Positions 46,333-55,447 of a DNA stretch of 64,000 nucleotides are shown here, piece by piece. The stretch's first letter is position 1. Each line of letters starts with the position of its first letter. The notes beneath the pieces were generated by a model that saw only the letters and a list, made by a program, of their open reading frames with translations, was not told the origin of the DNA and searched no databases. A program made the translations under genes and the position numbers. Origin of the DNA: an uncultured Alphaproteobacteria bacterium (GTDB lineage Bacteria; Pseudomonadota; Alphaproteobacteria; Thalassobaculales; Thalassobaculaceae); NCBI GenBank assembly GCA_937776645.1, contig CALMRI010000024.1, positions 19,141 through 83,140 of the forward strand, given 5' to 3'.

Positions 46333-47508
46333 ATGACTATTCCCGACATTCAACAAGGTTTGCAAACCGCCCTTCTCCTGCACCTGCGCGGCGCGGCATC
46401 AGACCGGCGTTACCCTGATCAAAAACATCGCGCGGGCCAGGAAACGCCCGGGGTTCCAAAATAACCTGGGCCAGGCTTTGGAGGCGATAGGCCGAACCAT
46501 GGAAGCCAAAGCGGCTTACCGCTAGGCCTTGTCACATGATCGCAACATGACCGACGTGCCATCAAATCTCGGCGCTATTCTACCGAACCGAGGCAAGACC
46601 TCGAATGCCATTCAGGCATTATCCAAGGCGATCCGTTTCCTCTACATCAACTACATGGAATAGTTGGGCGGCGAGCAATGTTTTCATGCGGCGCTGGCGG
46701 TCCAGCCACTTTACGCCGCGCCGCATGCCGGGTTAACCGAGATCGATTTTCTGCAAGACCAGATTGCCGAAGCCCTGGCACATTCCGCCCGCGCCTTGGA
46801 ACTGACGCCAGGGGATCCGCAAATTCGCTCCCGCCGGGCGCTGCAATTGCTTACCGCTGAGCATATTCAGCAGGGTTGGGCATTCTGCGAGGCCCGACTG
46901 GAGGCTCGGGACGCAATCGAGCATCGAGGTCGCCCGCCGCGTTGGGATGGCGCGCCGCTATCCGAGCGCAACCTGGTTGTCACAGCCGAACACTGCGTGA
47001 TCGAGTGTGATGCACGGTTGCTGGGCGTGTTCCGCCGGTCATTCCCAATCGCCACGGTAGAGCCGGTGCAGCCTTCCTATGCGGCATGGCGGCGCTGCAG
47101 GCACAGGCGTAATAGCCGGCCGCAAACCTGTTCATTGGCGCCATCCAGATCGACCCCATGCGGGCGGACTTCCAAGCCAATCCTTACCCTGCCCAAGCGC
47201 AAAGCAGAAATCTCGAAGCGGTACCAGCCCCGCGCATGCGGGCCGTGCTGTTATAGCCGGTGGAGCCCAGCATCGCCTTCAGTCTTGGCCAGCTCGTTGA
47301 TCAGGCCGGCCGCCGTGGACCGGCGCATACCGCCTTTCGGACATCGCCCGATCTGCAACCGGGCCATGTATTGTCCTGGATCGAATTCGGCGCGATCGCA
47401 CGGCTGACCAACCGACCCGAGGTGAGTAATACCGCGTTGCTCCACGCCCTTAAGCCGGACCCGCAAGCGCCGCGCGCCTGAAACGCCTTTGGAATCATCA
47501 GTTGCTCT
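46333..47508 (+). pseudogene. Decayed TPR-repeat protein, probably linked to flagellin or polysaccharide glycosylation
   Basis: Pieces of a TPR protein are scattered across frames: MTIPDIQQGLQTALLLHLRG (ATG 46333), SNLGAILPNRGK with NAIQALSKAI, AALAVQPLYAAPHAGLTEID, EALAHSARALELTPGDPQIR, WAFCEARLEARDAIEHRG, HCVIECDARLLGVFRRSFP, and near the end LGQLVDQAGRRGPAHTAFR and GAIARLTNRPEVSNTALLHA. Several frameshifts, an in-frame TGA replacing Trp (near 47480) and missing internal segments are needed to explain it. Relatives often lie beside nonulosonic acid genes in Rhodospirillales. The 3' end is cut by the GNAT gene on the opposite strand. Confidence 0.75.
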
Positions 47509-48036
47509 CTACGACTTGAAGACCGCACGTGCCAAGGTCAGGAGCATCGCGTTCACACCCGGTCGGTCAATCCGGCCACGATCCCGAAACCCGACGCGCT
47601 TGAGTGCGATATTCGCCGACCAGTTATCGCGTCCAGGCGCGGCGACAATCCGGTCGACGCTCTGATCCTCGAACTGCCGCACCACGAAAGCGCGGATCAT
47701 CACCCGCCCGAGCTTGCGGTTCACCAGATCTGCCTCGCCAATCAAAAAATCGATCCCGCGCGTGGCGTTGGTCACGCCCTCGATTGCCTGCCAAAACCGG
47801 CTTGGGTCCCGCACTGCCCAATAACCGTGGATATATCCCACCGGGCGACCATCGACTTCGAAGATGCAGGCATCCATCTCCTCGGGAACCGCCACCCCGT
47901 TTTCGAACCCCTGCAGGATTGGATCCGTCCAGTCGGTCTGCCACCAGCGCCTAACATGCGGGACCTCAAGCCAGGCCCGAAGTAATTCAAGGTCCATGGC
48001 GGTGATTGAACGAAAGCTAAAGTCGGGATCGGACAT
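47509..48036 (-). CDS. GNAT acetyltransferase, aminoglycoside 6'-N-acetyltransferase-like
   Basis: The 175-residue protein has FRSITAMDLELLRAWLEVPH followed by VRRWW, the pattern shared by AAC(6')-Ib-like and siderophore-related acetyltransferases. It continues GYIHGYWAVRD, RGIDFLIGEADLVNRKLGRV with the acetyl-CoA loop region, and NWSANIALKRVGFRDRGRID. The acceptor substrate cannot be inferred; resistance is not implied. ATG 48036. It lies between two TPR relics and looks intact. Confidence 0.85.
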   Translation of the reverse strand: MSDPDFSFRSITAMDLELLRAWLEVPHVRRWWQTDWTDPILQGFENGVAVPEEMDACIFEVDGRPVGYIHGYWAVRDPSRFWQAIEGVTNATRGIDFLIGEADLVNRKLGRVMIRAFVVRQFEDQSVDRIVAAPGRDNWSANIALKRVGFRDRGRIDRPGVNAMLLTLARAVFKS

Positions 48037-48421
48037 GACGGGATATCAACCGGATTGATTGGCCGACATTGCGGGCGCCGGCGGTTCACATTCATGCGGC
48101 CAATCGCGCTACGATGTCTAGAGCACCCATCTTCTAGGCGCCGCCTCCAGGTGATGAGAAGCCAGGATCAGGAGCGAGACCGTGCTGCAAGACGCCGACC
48201 ATCGATGCCAGATGGTGGGGAGCGAGCCGGTAGCCACCGAGTTCGCCTTCTCGCTACCCTGAACCACGCTCTCGCACGCCTATTGTCAGACGCATCCGAT
48301 TTTCCTCGCGGTCGAGTGATTGCAGGTTACCAAAAAACACTTGATACCAGCCGCCTGCGGCCTCAGATCTTAGCCGTTGAGCTTTTTAATTAAACGCCCA
48401 CGTAAACTGGAGCGACGCCCC
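48037..48421. other. 385-bp gap without a recognised gene
   Basis: No frame of useful length with a family match is present. A short frame from GTG 48181 (VLQDADHRCQMVGSEPVATE) reads like coding sequence but ends after 26 codons and is unrecognised. The gap lies among decayed TPR genes and is probably degenerate as well. Confidence 0.4.
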
Positions 48422-48649
48422 ATGATCCTCACCATACCCCATCAGCGGATCGCCATTGCTCTTTTAGGCTTTTTTATCGCAGCCGTTTCGCCAGCGTGGC
48501 CGGTCATTGCCTTCTCCTCCAGCTCGACAGGTTCAAGCAACGGTGACCTGTATCTGCGCAAAGGCGACGCGGCAGCAATCAAGAAACGCTTCGGTGATGC
48601 AATCGACGCCTACCGCAGGTCCGGCGGTACCGTGAAGTGGAATAAGTGA
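48422..48649 (+). CDS. Small exported protein, probably the truncated 5' end of a TPR-protein gene
   Basis: The 75-residue product from ATG 48422 has an N-terminal signal or anchor (MILTIPHQRIAIALLGFFIA, residues 8-30). It is followed by NGDLYLRKGDAAAIKKRFGD and AIDAYRRSGG, the first helices of a TPR unit. The frame then ends at TGA 48647, before any complete repeat. Full-length relatives would continue with more repeats, so this is probably a stub. It could instead be a small secreted protein. Confidence 0.5.
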   Translation: MILTIPHQRIAIALLGFFIAAVSPAWPVIAFSSSSTGSSNGDLYLRKGDAAAIKKRFGDAIDAYRRSGGTVKWNK

Positions 48650-48685
48650 AACCCAGGCCCGCTCGGCGCTTCGGGCTGTCCCGTC

Positions 48686-48907
48686 ATGGACCTATCCAGC
48701 ACCTTGATCGGTCTTGCGGCTTCGGCAGCGATATTCGCCTGGGCCAACTGGCGCCAACGTCGAGAGCGCGACAAGATCCCCGGCGAGGTAAGCCTTCTGC
48801 CCCTGACCTTGATCCAAATGGCTGCGATCGTCGCTATCGTGGTATTGGCCGGCCACTTGATAAGCTTGGCGACCGGCGTGACGTTCCACGGTCGAATGAA
48901 TTACTGA
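48686..48907 (+). CDS. Small conserved membrane protein of unknown function
   Basis: A 73-residue protein from ATG 48686 has two hydrophobic segments (residues about 7-20 and 40-62) separated by a basic loop WRQRRERDK and a PLLP-like SLLPLTLIQM. It ends SLATGVTFHGRMNY. The pattern of two helices with a short GxxFxGR tail is common in small alphaproteobacterial membrane proteins of unknown role. Intact reading frame and sensible composition support a real gene. Confidence 0.65.
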   Translation: MDLSSTLIGLAASAAIFAWANWRQRRERDKIPGEVSLLPLTLIQMAAIVAIVVLAGHLISLATGVTFHGRMNY

Positions 48908-48986
48908 CCCGCGCATTATTGGTACACAAATTACCGACGCCCGAGTTGGGTACCACCGGCCGCTTTTTGCGAACCCCGGTTAGGGC

Positions 48987-49056
48987 GCGATCGGCTTAGT
49001 CGGAATGCCCTCAATTAGATTGAATGAGAGACGAATTCACAATTCACACCGAGCCA
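48987..49056 (+). repeat. Dispersed intergenic repeat A, copy 2
   Basis: Carries GCGATCGGCTTAGTCGGAA and GAATTCACAATTCACACC then GAGCCA, matching 2331..2430 with a shorter middle. It lies in the gap between the small membrane protein gene and a decayed TPR gene. Confidence 0.6.
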
Positions 49057-49114
49057 GGTAGTGGTTCAATATTCATTGATTCGACGCTACTGCGTCGACC
49101 CTGGCGCGCGCTGC

Positions 49115-49540
49115 TCACGCCTCGTCACTGTCCGAGGTAGTTTCGATAACGCTGAGCCAATCGCTTCGCGCAACATCCAGATCGCCGTCCGATTGCAGCA
49201 AGATCCTGCGTTCCAAAACCGCAGGCGGGTATTGCTTGAGAAGCATCAGGCTGACCCCGCGGTCCAAGTACAGCGCCGGGTCATTCGGCGCAAGGAAATC
49301 GCCGGGCCCTGAATTTGTGGCTCGCGCACGGACTGACATGCCCGAGCATGGCGGCGCGAAGATCCACGCTGTCAACCGCCAGCTCGCGCGCCATGGCACC
49401 GGAGCGCGACGCCACCTCCTCAAAGACATCCAACTCGGCCAACGCAATCACCCGGCAATGGCGGCCGATGCCGGCCCAAGGGCGAGAGCCGTATCAAACA
49501 ACGCGGCGCCCAACAGTGCGGTGGCAATGGGCCAAGCCAT
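49115..49540 (-). pseudogene. Decayed exported TPR-like gene
   Basis: ATG 49540 overlaps the stop of the alpha/beta hydrolase gene (TGATG) and opens a signal-like MAWPIATALLGAALFDTALA. The frame stops soon after; the next piece, VIALAELDVFEEVASRSGAM, is in another frame. After a further shift the last piece reads DFLAPNDPALYLDRGVSLML, then LKQYPPAV and LERRILLQSDGD, ending ETTSDSDEA at 49115. The last part is a TPR-type unit. At least two frameshifts make it a pseudogene. It was once the second gene after the hydrolase. Confidence 0.65.
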
Positions 49541-50319
49541 CACGAAGCATCGATCATGGCAGCGATCGTGGAGGTCAGGATCGCCAGATCTCGTTCCGTT
49601 GAAAGTCGATGATCCCCATCCTTGATCAGATACACTTGAACATCCCCACTCTCCACATGAGCGGCGATCTGAAGCGAGAGTTGGTACGGCACGTCCGGGT
49701 CGGCCATGCCATGCAGAAGGCGGATCGGCGCAGCGATCGCCAGCCGGTCCCGAAGCAACAGGTGGTTCCGCCCCTCCTCGATCAGCTTCATGGTGATCGT
49801 ATAGGGCTCCTCGCCATAGGCCGTCGGTTCCTGGTGAATACCGTCTCGACGTAACGTCTCGCGCACCTCCTCGCTGAAATTGGGCCACATCAGATCCTCG
49901 GTAAAATCCGGTGCAGAGGCGATACCAACCAGGCCGGCGACCCGTTCTGGGCGCGCGACCGCCGTCAACAGCATCATCCATCCTCCCATCGACGACCCCA
50001 CCAGGATTTGTGGCCCTTCGGTCTGAGCATCGATGACGGCTAGCGCGTCTGAATGCCACAACCCGATGCAGCCGTCCACGAAAGCGCCGGAGGACTGGCC
50101 ATGTCCTTGATAATCGAACCGCAAGAAGGCCTGGCCGCGCGCCTTAGCAAAGCCTTCCAGCACCAAGGCCTTGGTTCCGGTCATATCCGAGGCGAAACCG
50201 CCCAGGAAGACGATTCCTGGTGCCCGGCCGGGGGTCCTGTGGTAAGCGATCAACGCGCCGTCCGGCTTAGTCAGGTATGATACCCGGCCGGCTGCAAAAT
50301 CGTCGGAAGCTTCGGTCAT
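49540..50319 (-). CDS. Alpha/beta hydrolase
   Basis: The 259-residue cytoplasmic hydrolase has the nucleophile elbow VGSSMGGWMML (Ser in GxSxG), an oxyanion strand IVFLGGFASDMTGTKA, the acid in GMADPDVPYQLS and the His in KDGDHRLS. It resembles small serine hydrolases of the palmitoyl-thioesterase/carboxylesterase type. Substrate is unknown. It is divergent from the glycosyltransferase gene, with 45 bp between starts. Confidence 0.9.
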   Translation of the reverse strand: MTEASDDFAAGRVSYLTKPDGALIAYHRTPGRAPGIVFLGGFASDMTGTKALVLEGFAKARGQAFLRFDYQGHGQSSGAFVDGCIGLWHSDALAVIDAQTEGPQILVGSSMGGWMMLLTAVARPERVAGLVGIASAPDFTEDLMWPNFSEEVRETLRRDGIHQEPTAYGEEPYTITMKLIEEGRNHLLLRDRLAIAAPIRLLHGMADPDVPYQLSLQIAAHVESGDVQVYLIKDGDHRLSTERDLAILTSTIAAMIDAS

Positions 50320-50364
50320 TGTGCTATTCTTTCAGGCTCGGATATCGATACGGATGATACGCCA

Positions 50365-51600
50365 TTGAACGACGTGTTTGAGCCACGGTCCAGAGCGCCT
50401 GATTTCAGCCCCACTGGCGGCGATTTCCAGGCCTTTCGGCCGCCGTTAGACGGCAAGGTCCCGACCGTAATGCAAGTATTGCCAGCGCTGCGCTCCGGTG
50501 GTGTAGAACGCGGAGCGGTCGATGTCGCGCGGGCGCTTGTCACCGCAGGTTGGAACGCCGTCGTGGTCTCCGAGGGTGGTCCCATGGCCTATGAATTAAA
50601 GCGGGTGGGCGCCACACATATAGAGCTCCCGATCGGGGCGAAAAACCCACTCAAATGGCGGGAGAATTTTGATCATCTGGTCAATCTCGCGTTCCAACAC
50701 AATGTCGACCTCCTGCATGCCCGTTCACGCGCACCGGCCTGGATCGCCTGGCGGGCGGCGCAAAAACGCGGCGTGCCGTTCGTTACGACGTTCCACGGTC
50801 GTTATGGCGATTCCAACCCTTTGAAGAAACTTTACAACTCGGTGATGGGTAGAGGTGATCGGGTGATCGCTATCTCGCATTATATTGCTGGCGAAATCAC
50901 CCGGCGATATAATATCGGTTCCGATCGTCTTCGGGTGATCCCGCGCGGTGTCGATCTCGAACTCCATGACCCGGACAAGGTATCGGCCGAACGGATGATC
51001 AAACTGGCCAATGAGTGGCGGCTCCCGGACGGTGTTCCGGTGGTCATGCTGCCGGCCAGGGTTACCCGCTGGAAAGGCCACGAGGTGTTGATTGACGCCC
51101 TTGCCGAACTCCGCGACCTTTCATTGCACTGCTTGGTCGTCGGGACCTATGAGGGCAAGGAACGATACAAGACCCGCCTCGAAGCGCGGATCGACAAGCT
51201 TGGTCTGACACCACACGTTCATTTGGTCGGACACTGTTCGGATATGCCCGCCGCCTACAAGCTTGCGGATGTCGTAGTATCAGCATCCTTGGACCCCGAG
51301 CCCTTCGGTCGGGTGATCATCGAAGCCCAGGCAATGGGCCGTCCGGTGGTCGCGAGCAATCATGGCGGCGCCGCGGAATCGATGATCGATGGCGGCACCG
51401 GATGGCTGGTGATGCCGGACGACCCGAAAGCGCTGGCCGCCGGTATTCGAAAGGCCCTGACTATGAGCGATGAGAACCGCGCCGATATGGCTGAGGTTGC
51501 GATCCACCATGCCCGGCGCAATTTCTCGCGCGAGGATATGTGCGCACGGACCCTCGCGGTCTATTGCGAGGTTCTCGGGCTGACGCCAACGGCGCTCTAA
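50365..51600 (+). CDS. GT4 family glycosyltransferase
   Basis: The 411-residue GT-B enzyme begins its conserved core at VMQVLPALRSGGVERGAVDV and shows VTTFHGRYGDSNPLKK, RVIPRGVDLELHDPD, LPARVTRWKGHEVLIDAL and the donor-binding EPFGRVIIEAQAMGRPVVAS. The first 30 residues are weakly conserved and start at TTG 50365; GTG 50374 is an alternative. Its stop is 8 bp before the next glycosyltransferase gene, so they are co-transcribed. A role in lipopolysaccharide core or capsule assembly is inferred. Confidence 0.9.
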   Translation: MNDVFEPRSRAPDFSPTGGDFQAFRPPLDGKVPTVMQVLPALRSGGVERGAVDVARALVTAGWNAVVVSEGGPMAYELKRVGATHIELPIGAKNPLKWRENFDHLVNLAFQHNVDLLHARSRAPAWIAWRAAQKRGVPFVTTFHGRYGDSNPLKKLYNSVMGRGDRVIAISHYIAGEITRRYNIGSDRLRVIPRGVDLELHDPDKVSAERMIKLANEWRLPDGVPVVMLPARVTRWKGHEVLIDALAELRDLSLHCLVVGTYEGKERYKTRLEARIDKLGLTPHVHLVGHCSDMPAAYKLADVVVSASLDPEPFGRVIIEAQAMGRPVVASNHGGAAESMIDGGTGWLVMPDDPKALAAGIRKALTMSDENRADMAEVAIHHARRNFSREDMCARTLAVYCEVLGLTPTAL

Positions 51601-51608
51601 GCCTCGGC

Positions 51609-52553
51609 ATGCCCGGTTCAGGTATTCTTGTCATTAAACTCGGGGCGCTCGGCGATTTCATCCATGCGCTCGGCCCGATGCAGGCAATCCGGGACCATCA
51701 CGCCGAGGCGAGAATCACCCTTTTAACCCGCCCGACTTATCATGAATTAGCGCGCCGCTCCGACCTGTTCGACGCGATCCAGTCGGACCAGGAGCCGGAG
51801 ATCTGGAATATCGCTGGGCTGCTTCGATTGCGGCGGTCGCTGCGATCAGCGCAGTACACCCGGGTTTACGATTTGCAAACCTCAGATCGAACCGGGCTCT
51901 ATTATCGCCTGCTTGGCCCAGGCGCGCGGCCAGAATGGTCCGGGATCGTGCCGGGCTGTAGTCACTATCACCACTACACAAGGCCGACCCTGATCCACAC
52001 CATCGACCGACAGGCCGAGCAACTGCGCATCGCCGGCATTCCAAACGTGCCTCGGCCCGACCTCTCCTTCATGGACGGCGTTATCGGGCGTTTCGACTTG
52101 CCGGACCGGTTCGTGCTTTTGGTACCCGGAAGCTCGCCGCGCATGGCGATCAAGCGATGGCCCGCTGCGGCCTATGGCGAACTCGCCGTCAGGTTGGCGC
52201 GGCGCGGTCTCACCCCCGTGGTGCTGGGCGGGGCCGAGGAAGCGGACGCAATCGCGGCGATCCTCGCCCTTTGCCCCGAAGCCATCAGTCTGCAAGGCCA
52301 GACCACGATCTTCGATATACCAGCGCTTAGTCGCCAAGCGGTTGGCTGCGCCGGGAACGATACCGGCCCGATGCACATGGCGGCGATGGCCGGCTGCCCG
52401 ACGGTGGCGATTTTTAGCACCGCATCTTTTCCTGACAAGGCGGCCCCTCGCGGGGCCGCGGTCACGGTTCTGGTGCGTGCGAGGCTCTCGGATCTCCCGG
52501 TCGATGCGGTTGAGACGGCCTTGTTTAACACACCGCCGGGCGGCGGCGCTTAA
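51609..52553 (+). CDS. GT9 family glycosyltransferase (heptosyltransferase-like)
   Basis: The 314-residue protein starts MPGSGILVIKLGALGDFIHA, the GT9 signature KxGxxGD. It continues with the phosphate-binding VLLVPGSSPRMAIKRWP and the donor-site CAGNDTGPMHMAAMAGCP. GT9 enzymes transfer heptose or related sugars to LPS core. ATG 51609 is preferred over in-frame codons overlapping the upstream gene. With the GT4 gene it forms a two-gene glycosyltransferase operon. Confidence 0.92.
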   Translation: MPGSGILVIKLGALGDFIHALGPMQAIRDHHAEARITLLTRPTYHELARRSDLFDAIQSDQEPEIWNIAGLLRLRRSLRSAQYTRVYDLQTSDRTGLYYRLLGPGARPEWSGIVPGCSHYHHYTRPTLIHTIDRQAEQLRIAGIPNVPRPDLSFMDGVIGRFDLPDRFVLLVPGSSPRMAIKRWPAAAYGELAVRLARRGLTPVVLGGAEEADAIAAILALCPEAISLQGQTTIFDIPALSRQAVGCAGNDTGPMHMAAMAGCPTVAIFSTASFPDKAAPRGAAVTVLVRARLSDLPVDAVETALFNTPPGGGA

Positions 52554-52560
52554 GCGACCC

Positions 52561-52806
52561 TCAGTCGTGCCGGTCAGTGTCCCGCGCCACGAAGGTTTTA
52601 CCGTCTTCGCCGCGCACCAGGTCAATCGGCTCGGGATTGCTCTGTCTGGACGGTGCACAGCCGGGGTCGGCGCGGCGGCCACGCCCTACCGCCTGTCTCA
52701 GCTTGTGCTTACGGGCACGATCCAGGCGGCCAACCAGTTTGAATCCATACCAAACCGCGACCAGGATCGCGATCAGCAGCAGTATCTTGTTGAAGCTAAA
52801 AAGCAT
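52561..52806 (-). CDS. Small membrane-anchored protein of unknown function
   Basis: The 81-residue protein has one N-terminal hydrophobic helix (residues 4-22, FNKILLLIAILVAVWYGFKL) followed by a basic linker RLDRARKHKLRQ and a short soluble tail with DLVRGEDGKTFVAR. The WYGFK helix followed by a basic linker is common in small alphaproteobacterial proteins with no assigned role. It converges on the GT9 gene (7 bp between stops). Confidence 0.65.
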   Translation of the reverse strand: MLFSFNKILLLIAILVAVWYGFKLVGRLDRARKHKLRQAVGRGRRADPGCAPSRQSNPEPIDLVRGEDGKTFVARDTDRHD

Positions 52807-52894
52807 CCAGCATTCTTAGAATAGATTTCCGCTCATGGGTAATTGTTTCGAGCCAAGGATAGGCAAAACCTTTGCCCCCGGCTAAGAAGGCCCG

Positions 52895-53521
52895 ATGAGC
52901 AACCCGCCACCGACAGCTCCCGCCAAGCCTATCAGTGATAGCCGGCGCATCGCGAGCCTGAACCAAACAATGGCCGCGCATACCGCTGGCGAACCGTTGT
53001 GGGTTTTTGCTTACGGATCGCTACTCTGGGACCCGTGCTTTCAGTTCGACCATCGCGCACCGGCGCGGCTGCCGGGTTGGGTGCGGCGGACCTGTCTTTG
53101 GACCGTGCATGCCCGGGGGTCGCTGGCACAGCCCGGATTGTTCTATGGCTTGGACACAGAGCCTGACGGGTTTTGCGATGGCGCCGTATATACGCTGTCC
53201 CAGGAAAGCCTCGATCACGGGCTCGATCAGCTCTGGCGGCGGGAGATGCATGCCGCAGTCTATGTGCCGCGCTGGCTGACCCTGGAGACGGAACAAGGCC
53301 AGGCGCGCGCGCTCACCTTCGTGGTTAACCGGGCGCATGAGCAATATGCCGGAGCTCTCGACCCGGAAACCGCCGCCGACTATATCGCCAAGGCGTGGGG
53401 AAAGTTCGGTTCCTGCGCCGAATACTACGCCGCGACCGTAGCCGCGTTGCGTACGCAGGGTCTGGAAGACGCGGATTTGTTCGCGTTGCTCCGGCAGGTC
53501 GAGCAGTGCAGCAACCGCTGA
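52895..53521 (+). CDS. ChaC-like gamma-glutamylcyclotransferase
   Basis: ChaC-type enzymes convert glutathione to 5-oxoproline and Cys-Gly. The 208-residue protein has LWVFAYGSLLWDPCFQFDH (substrate-binding YGSLxW), GLFYGLDTEPDGFCDGAVYT, LDQLWRREMHAAVYVPRWL (with the catalytic Glu candidate) and GSCAEYYAATVAALRTQG. An N-terminal extension of about 32 residues precedes the domain. The start is ATG 52895; an internal ATG (MAAHTAGEP) is possible. Confidence 0.9.
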   Translation: MSNPPPTAPAKPISDSRRIASLNQTMAAHTAGEPLWVFAYGSLLWDPCFQFDHRAPARLPGWVRRTCLWTVHARGSLAQPGLFYGLDTEPDGFCDGAVYTLSQESLDHGLDQLWRREMHAAVYVPRWLTLETEQGQARALTFVVNRAHEQYAGALDPETAADYIAKAWGKFGSCAEYYAATVAALRTQGLEDADLFALLRQVEQCSNR

Positions 53522-53576
53522 TCCGGCCTGGTGACCTCGGGCGGCTTGATCGCTACCCCGCGTTCTCTGAATCTGG

Positions 53577-54058
53577 CTACGCCATCCCGAGCGCCAAGGC
53601 CTCATAACGCACCACCGCGTGGATCCCTCGATCCTCGCGGCCAACAAACGCATGCCGATTTTTCCAGAACCCGGTGCAAGCACACATTGTCGCCGCGACT
53701 GAAGGCCACGATCGTCTTGCGGTCAAGCGCCTCGAACCCGTGTTGGCTGCATCGGTTGGCCGCTTCGGTAACGAGCCCTTGGCCGCGAGCATGCCACAGC
53801 TCACCTCGGCCACCGTCTCATCAACGAGAAATCACAACCCAGATTCGCCCATGAAAGCGCCGCTAACATGCCAGAGCGATGCTAATCCCAGTGGCCCAGC
53901 AGAACATCAAAAGCCTGGTTATTGGCGATGGGGTTGCGGGTGCCATATTTTCGGATATTCATCACCTCAGAGTCACCATAGAAGCGCACCATGTCGTTAC
54001 GGTGGACCTCGGTGAACTGGCGCAACGATACCCGCGCCGTAACCAAGTCCACCGTCAC
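53577..54058 (-). pseudogene. Decayed GNAT (RimJ-like) acetyltransferase
   Basis: GTG 54058 overlaps the stop of the FAD oxidoreductase (GTGA) and opens VTVDLVTARVSLRQFTEVHR, RNDMVRFYGDSEVMNIRKYG and NNQAFDVLLGHWD. After stops and shifts, ELWHARGQGLVTEAANRC, KTIVAFSRGDNVCLHRVLEK and finally GMRFVGREDRGIHAVVRYEA continue in other frames to a stop at 53577. These are the ordered blocks of a GNAT of the RimJ/RimL type, but the central acetyl-CoA-binding strands are deleted. It cannot encode an active enzyme. Confidence 0.75.
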
Positions 54059-55380
54059 CCGCCAAACTCCACACCATCGATCCGGCGGCGGCGCCAAAGA
54101 TCGGAGCGCGCGAGCCGGGTAACCAGACCGTGCAAGGGTATTGGCCGAGGTTCGACGATTGGCAGAGGCGCCTGCTCCGGATCAGCGCCGCGCGCCAGAT
54201 CCGCCAGGACCGGCCCCATCGCCGTCGCCAAGGCGACGCCGCGCCCGTTGCAGCCAAGCCACGAGAACACCCCTGGCGCCAAAACATGCAGCCGTGGCAG
54301 GTAGTCCGGCGTCATGGCCAGAAACCCGCTCCAGACATATTCCCATTCAACATCGCCAAGCTGCGGGAAATTGCGCTTCAGCCTCGCGCCAACAATAGAT
54401 TTCAATCGCTCCTCAGAATTCATATCGAAGATCAACGAGGCGCCGCTGATCAGCCGACCCTGCCAATCATAGCGGGCGAATTGAAGATCCCCGCGCGTGT
54501 CCGACAATGCATGCCGGCCCGGCAGGACCGTTTTGCGAACATTGTCCGACAGTGGCGTAGTCGCCATTTGCCAGGTCTTGACCGGCACGAACGTACGGCG
54601 CAATCGCGGCCACAAATCATCGGAATAAGCATTGGTCGCCAGGACCACACGCTCGGCGGTAACCGACCCCAGTGGCGTGCGAACCACCCAGCCTTTAGGT
54701 CCACGCTCCAAGGCTGTCGCCGGCGTTTTCGTATGGATCCGTGCACCCTGTCCGGCCGCCGCTTTGGCCAGGCCCCTTGCATAGGCCATCGGGTGGACGG
54801 TGCCGCCCTGATGGGCGATCCAGCCGCCATGCCAGGCGTCGCTGCCAATCAGATTTGATAGCTGATCGCGGCTCAACAGATCAGCCTTGGCGCCTCGGCG
54901 GGTCCATTCCTCAAGTCTCTTTTCAACCAGGCGCATGCGTCCTGGCGAATGCGCCGGCTGTATCCATCCGTTCTGCTCTCCAGCTTTTTCCATGTCATGT
55001 CGGCGGATCAAGTCGAAGACTAAATTGGCGGAATCACGGATTAAATTGATCGTCGTCTCGCCCTTCTCGGGTCCAAAAACCCGGAGAATTTCCTCTGGGT
55101 CAGCTTTTGCCAGAGTCGGAATGGCCAGGCCATTGTTGCGCCCGGAGGCCCCGAAGCCGATCTCGCTGGCTTCCAACACCACGGTATCCGTTCCCGGGGT
55201 TAAATGCAGCGCCGTCGACAGCCCGGTATAGCCGGCACCGACGATCACGACATCGGCGGTAACATCGCCGGCAAGGGGTATCGTCTCGCTCGCCGCCGGC
55301 GCGGTCGCGGCCCAAACGGAATCCGGCAAGGCTTCCGGAATAGACGAGGATGTGGACGAGGGAACAGAATTCATTGACAC
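54055..55380 (-). CDS. FAD-dependent oxidoreductase (DAO family, PuuB/OrdL-like)
   Basis: The 441-residue flavoprotein has the ADP-binding VVIVGAGYTGLSTALHL (GxGxxG), FGASGRNNGLAIPTL, GGWIAHQGGTVHPMAYARGL, and a C-terminal FSWLGCNGRGVALATAMGP that closes the FAD site. The family oxidises amines such as gamma-glutamylputrescine or N-methyl amino acids. The extended N-terminus (residues 1-40, Ser/Pro-rich) is weakly conserved. It is followed by a dead GNAT in the same direction. Confidence 0.9.
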   Translation of the reverse strand: MSMNSVPSSTSSSIPEALPDSVWAATAPAASETIPLAGDVTADVVIVGAGYTGLSTALHLTPGTDTVVLEASEIGFGASGRNNGLAIPTLAKADPEEILRVFGPEKGETTINLIRDSANLVFDLIRRHDMEKAGEQNGWIQPAHSPGRMRLVEKRLEEWTRRGAKADLLSRDQLSNLIGSDAWHGGWIAHQGGTVHPMAYARGLAKAAAGQGARIHTKTPATALERGPKGWVVRTPLGSVTAERVVLATNAYSDDLWPRLRRTFVPVKTWQMATTPLSDNVRKTVLPGRHALSDTRGDLQFARYDWQGRLISGASLIFDMNSEERLKSIVGARLKRNFPQLGDVEWEYVWSGFLAMTPDYLPRLHVLAPGVFSWLGCNGRGVALATAMGPVLADLARGADPEQAPLPIVEPRPIPLHGLVTRLARSDLWRRRRIDGVEFGG

Positions 55381-55447
55381 GCTGGGCTCCTCACTACCGC
55401 CGGATGGCTTAACCGGACCGTTCCTTCGCTTCCCCCGGCCGAGACGG

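Noticed and set aside
47509..48036. Aminoglycoside resistance determinant
   Set aside because: Only fold-level resemblance to AAC(6') enzymes; chromosomal context gives no support for a resistance role.
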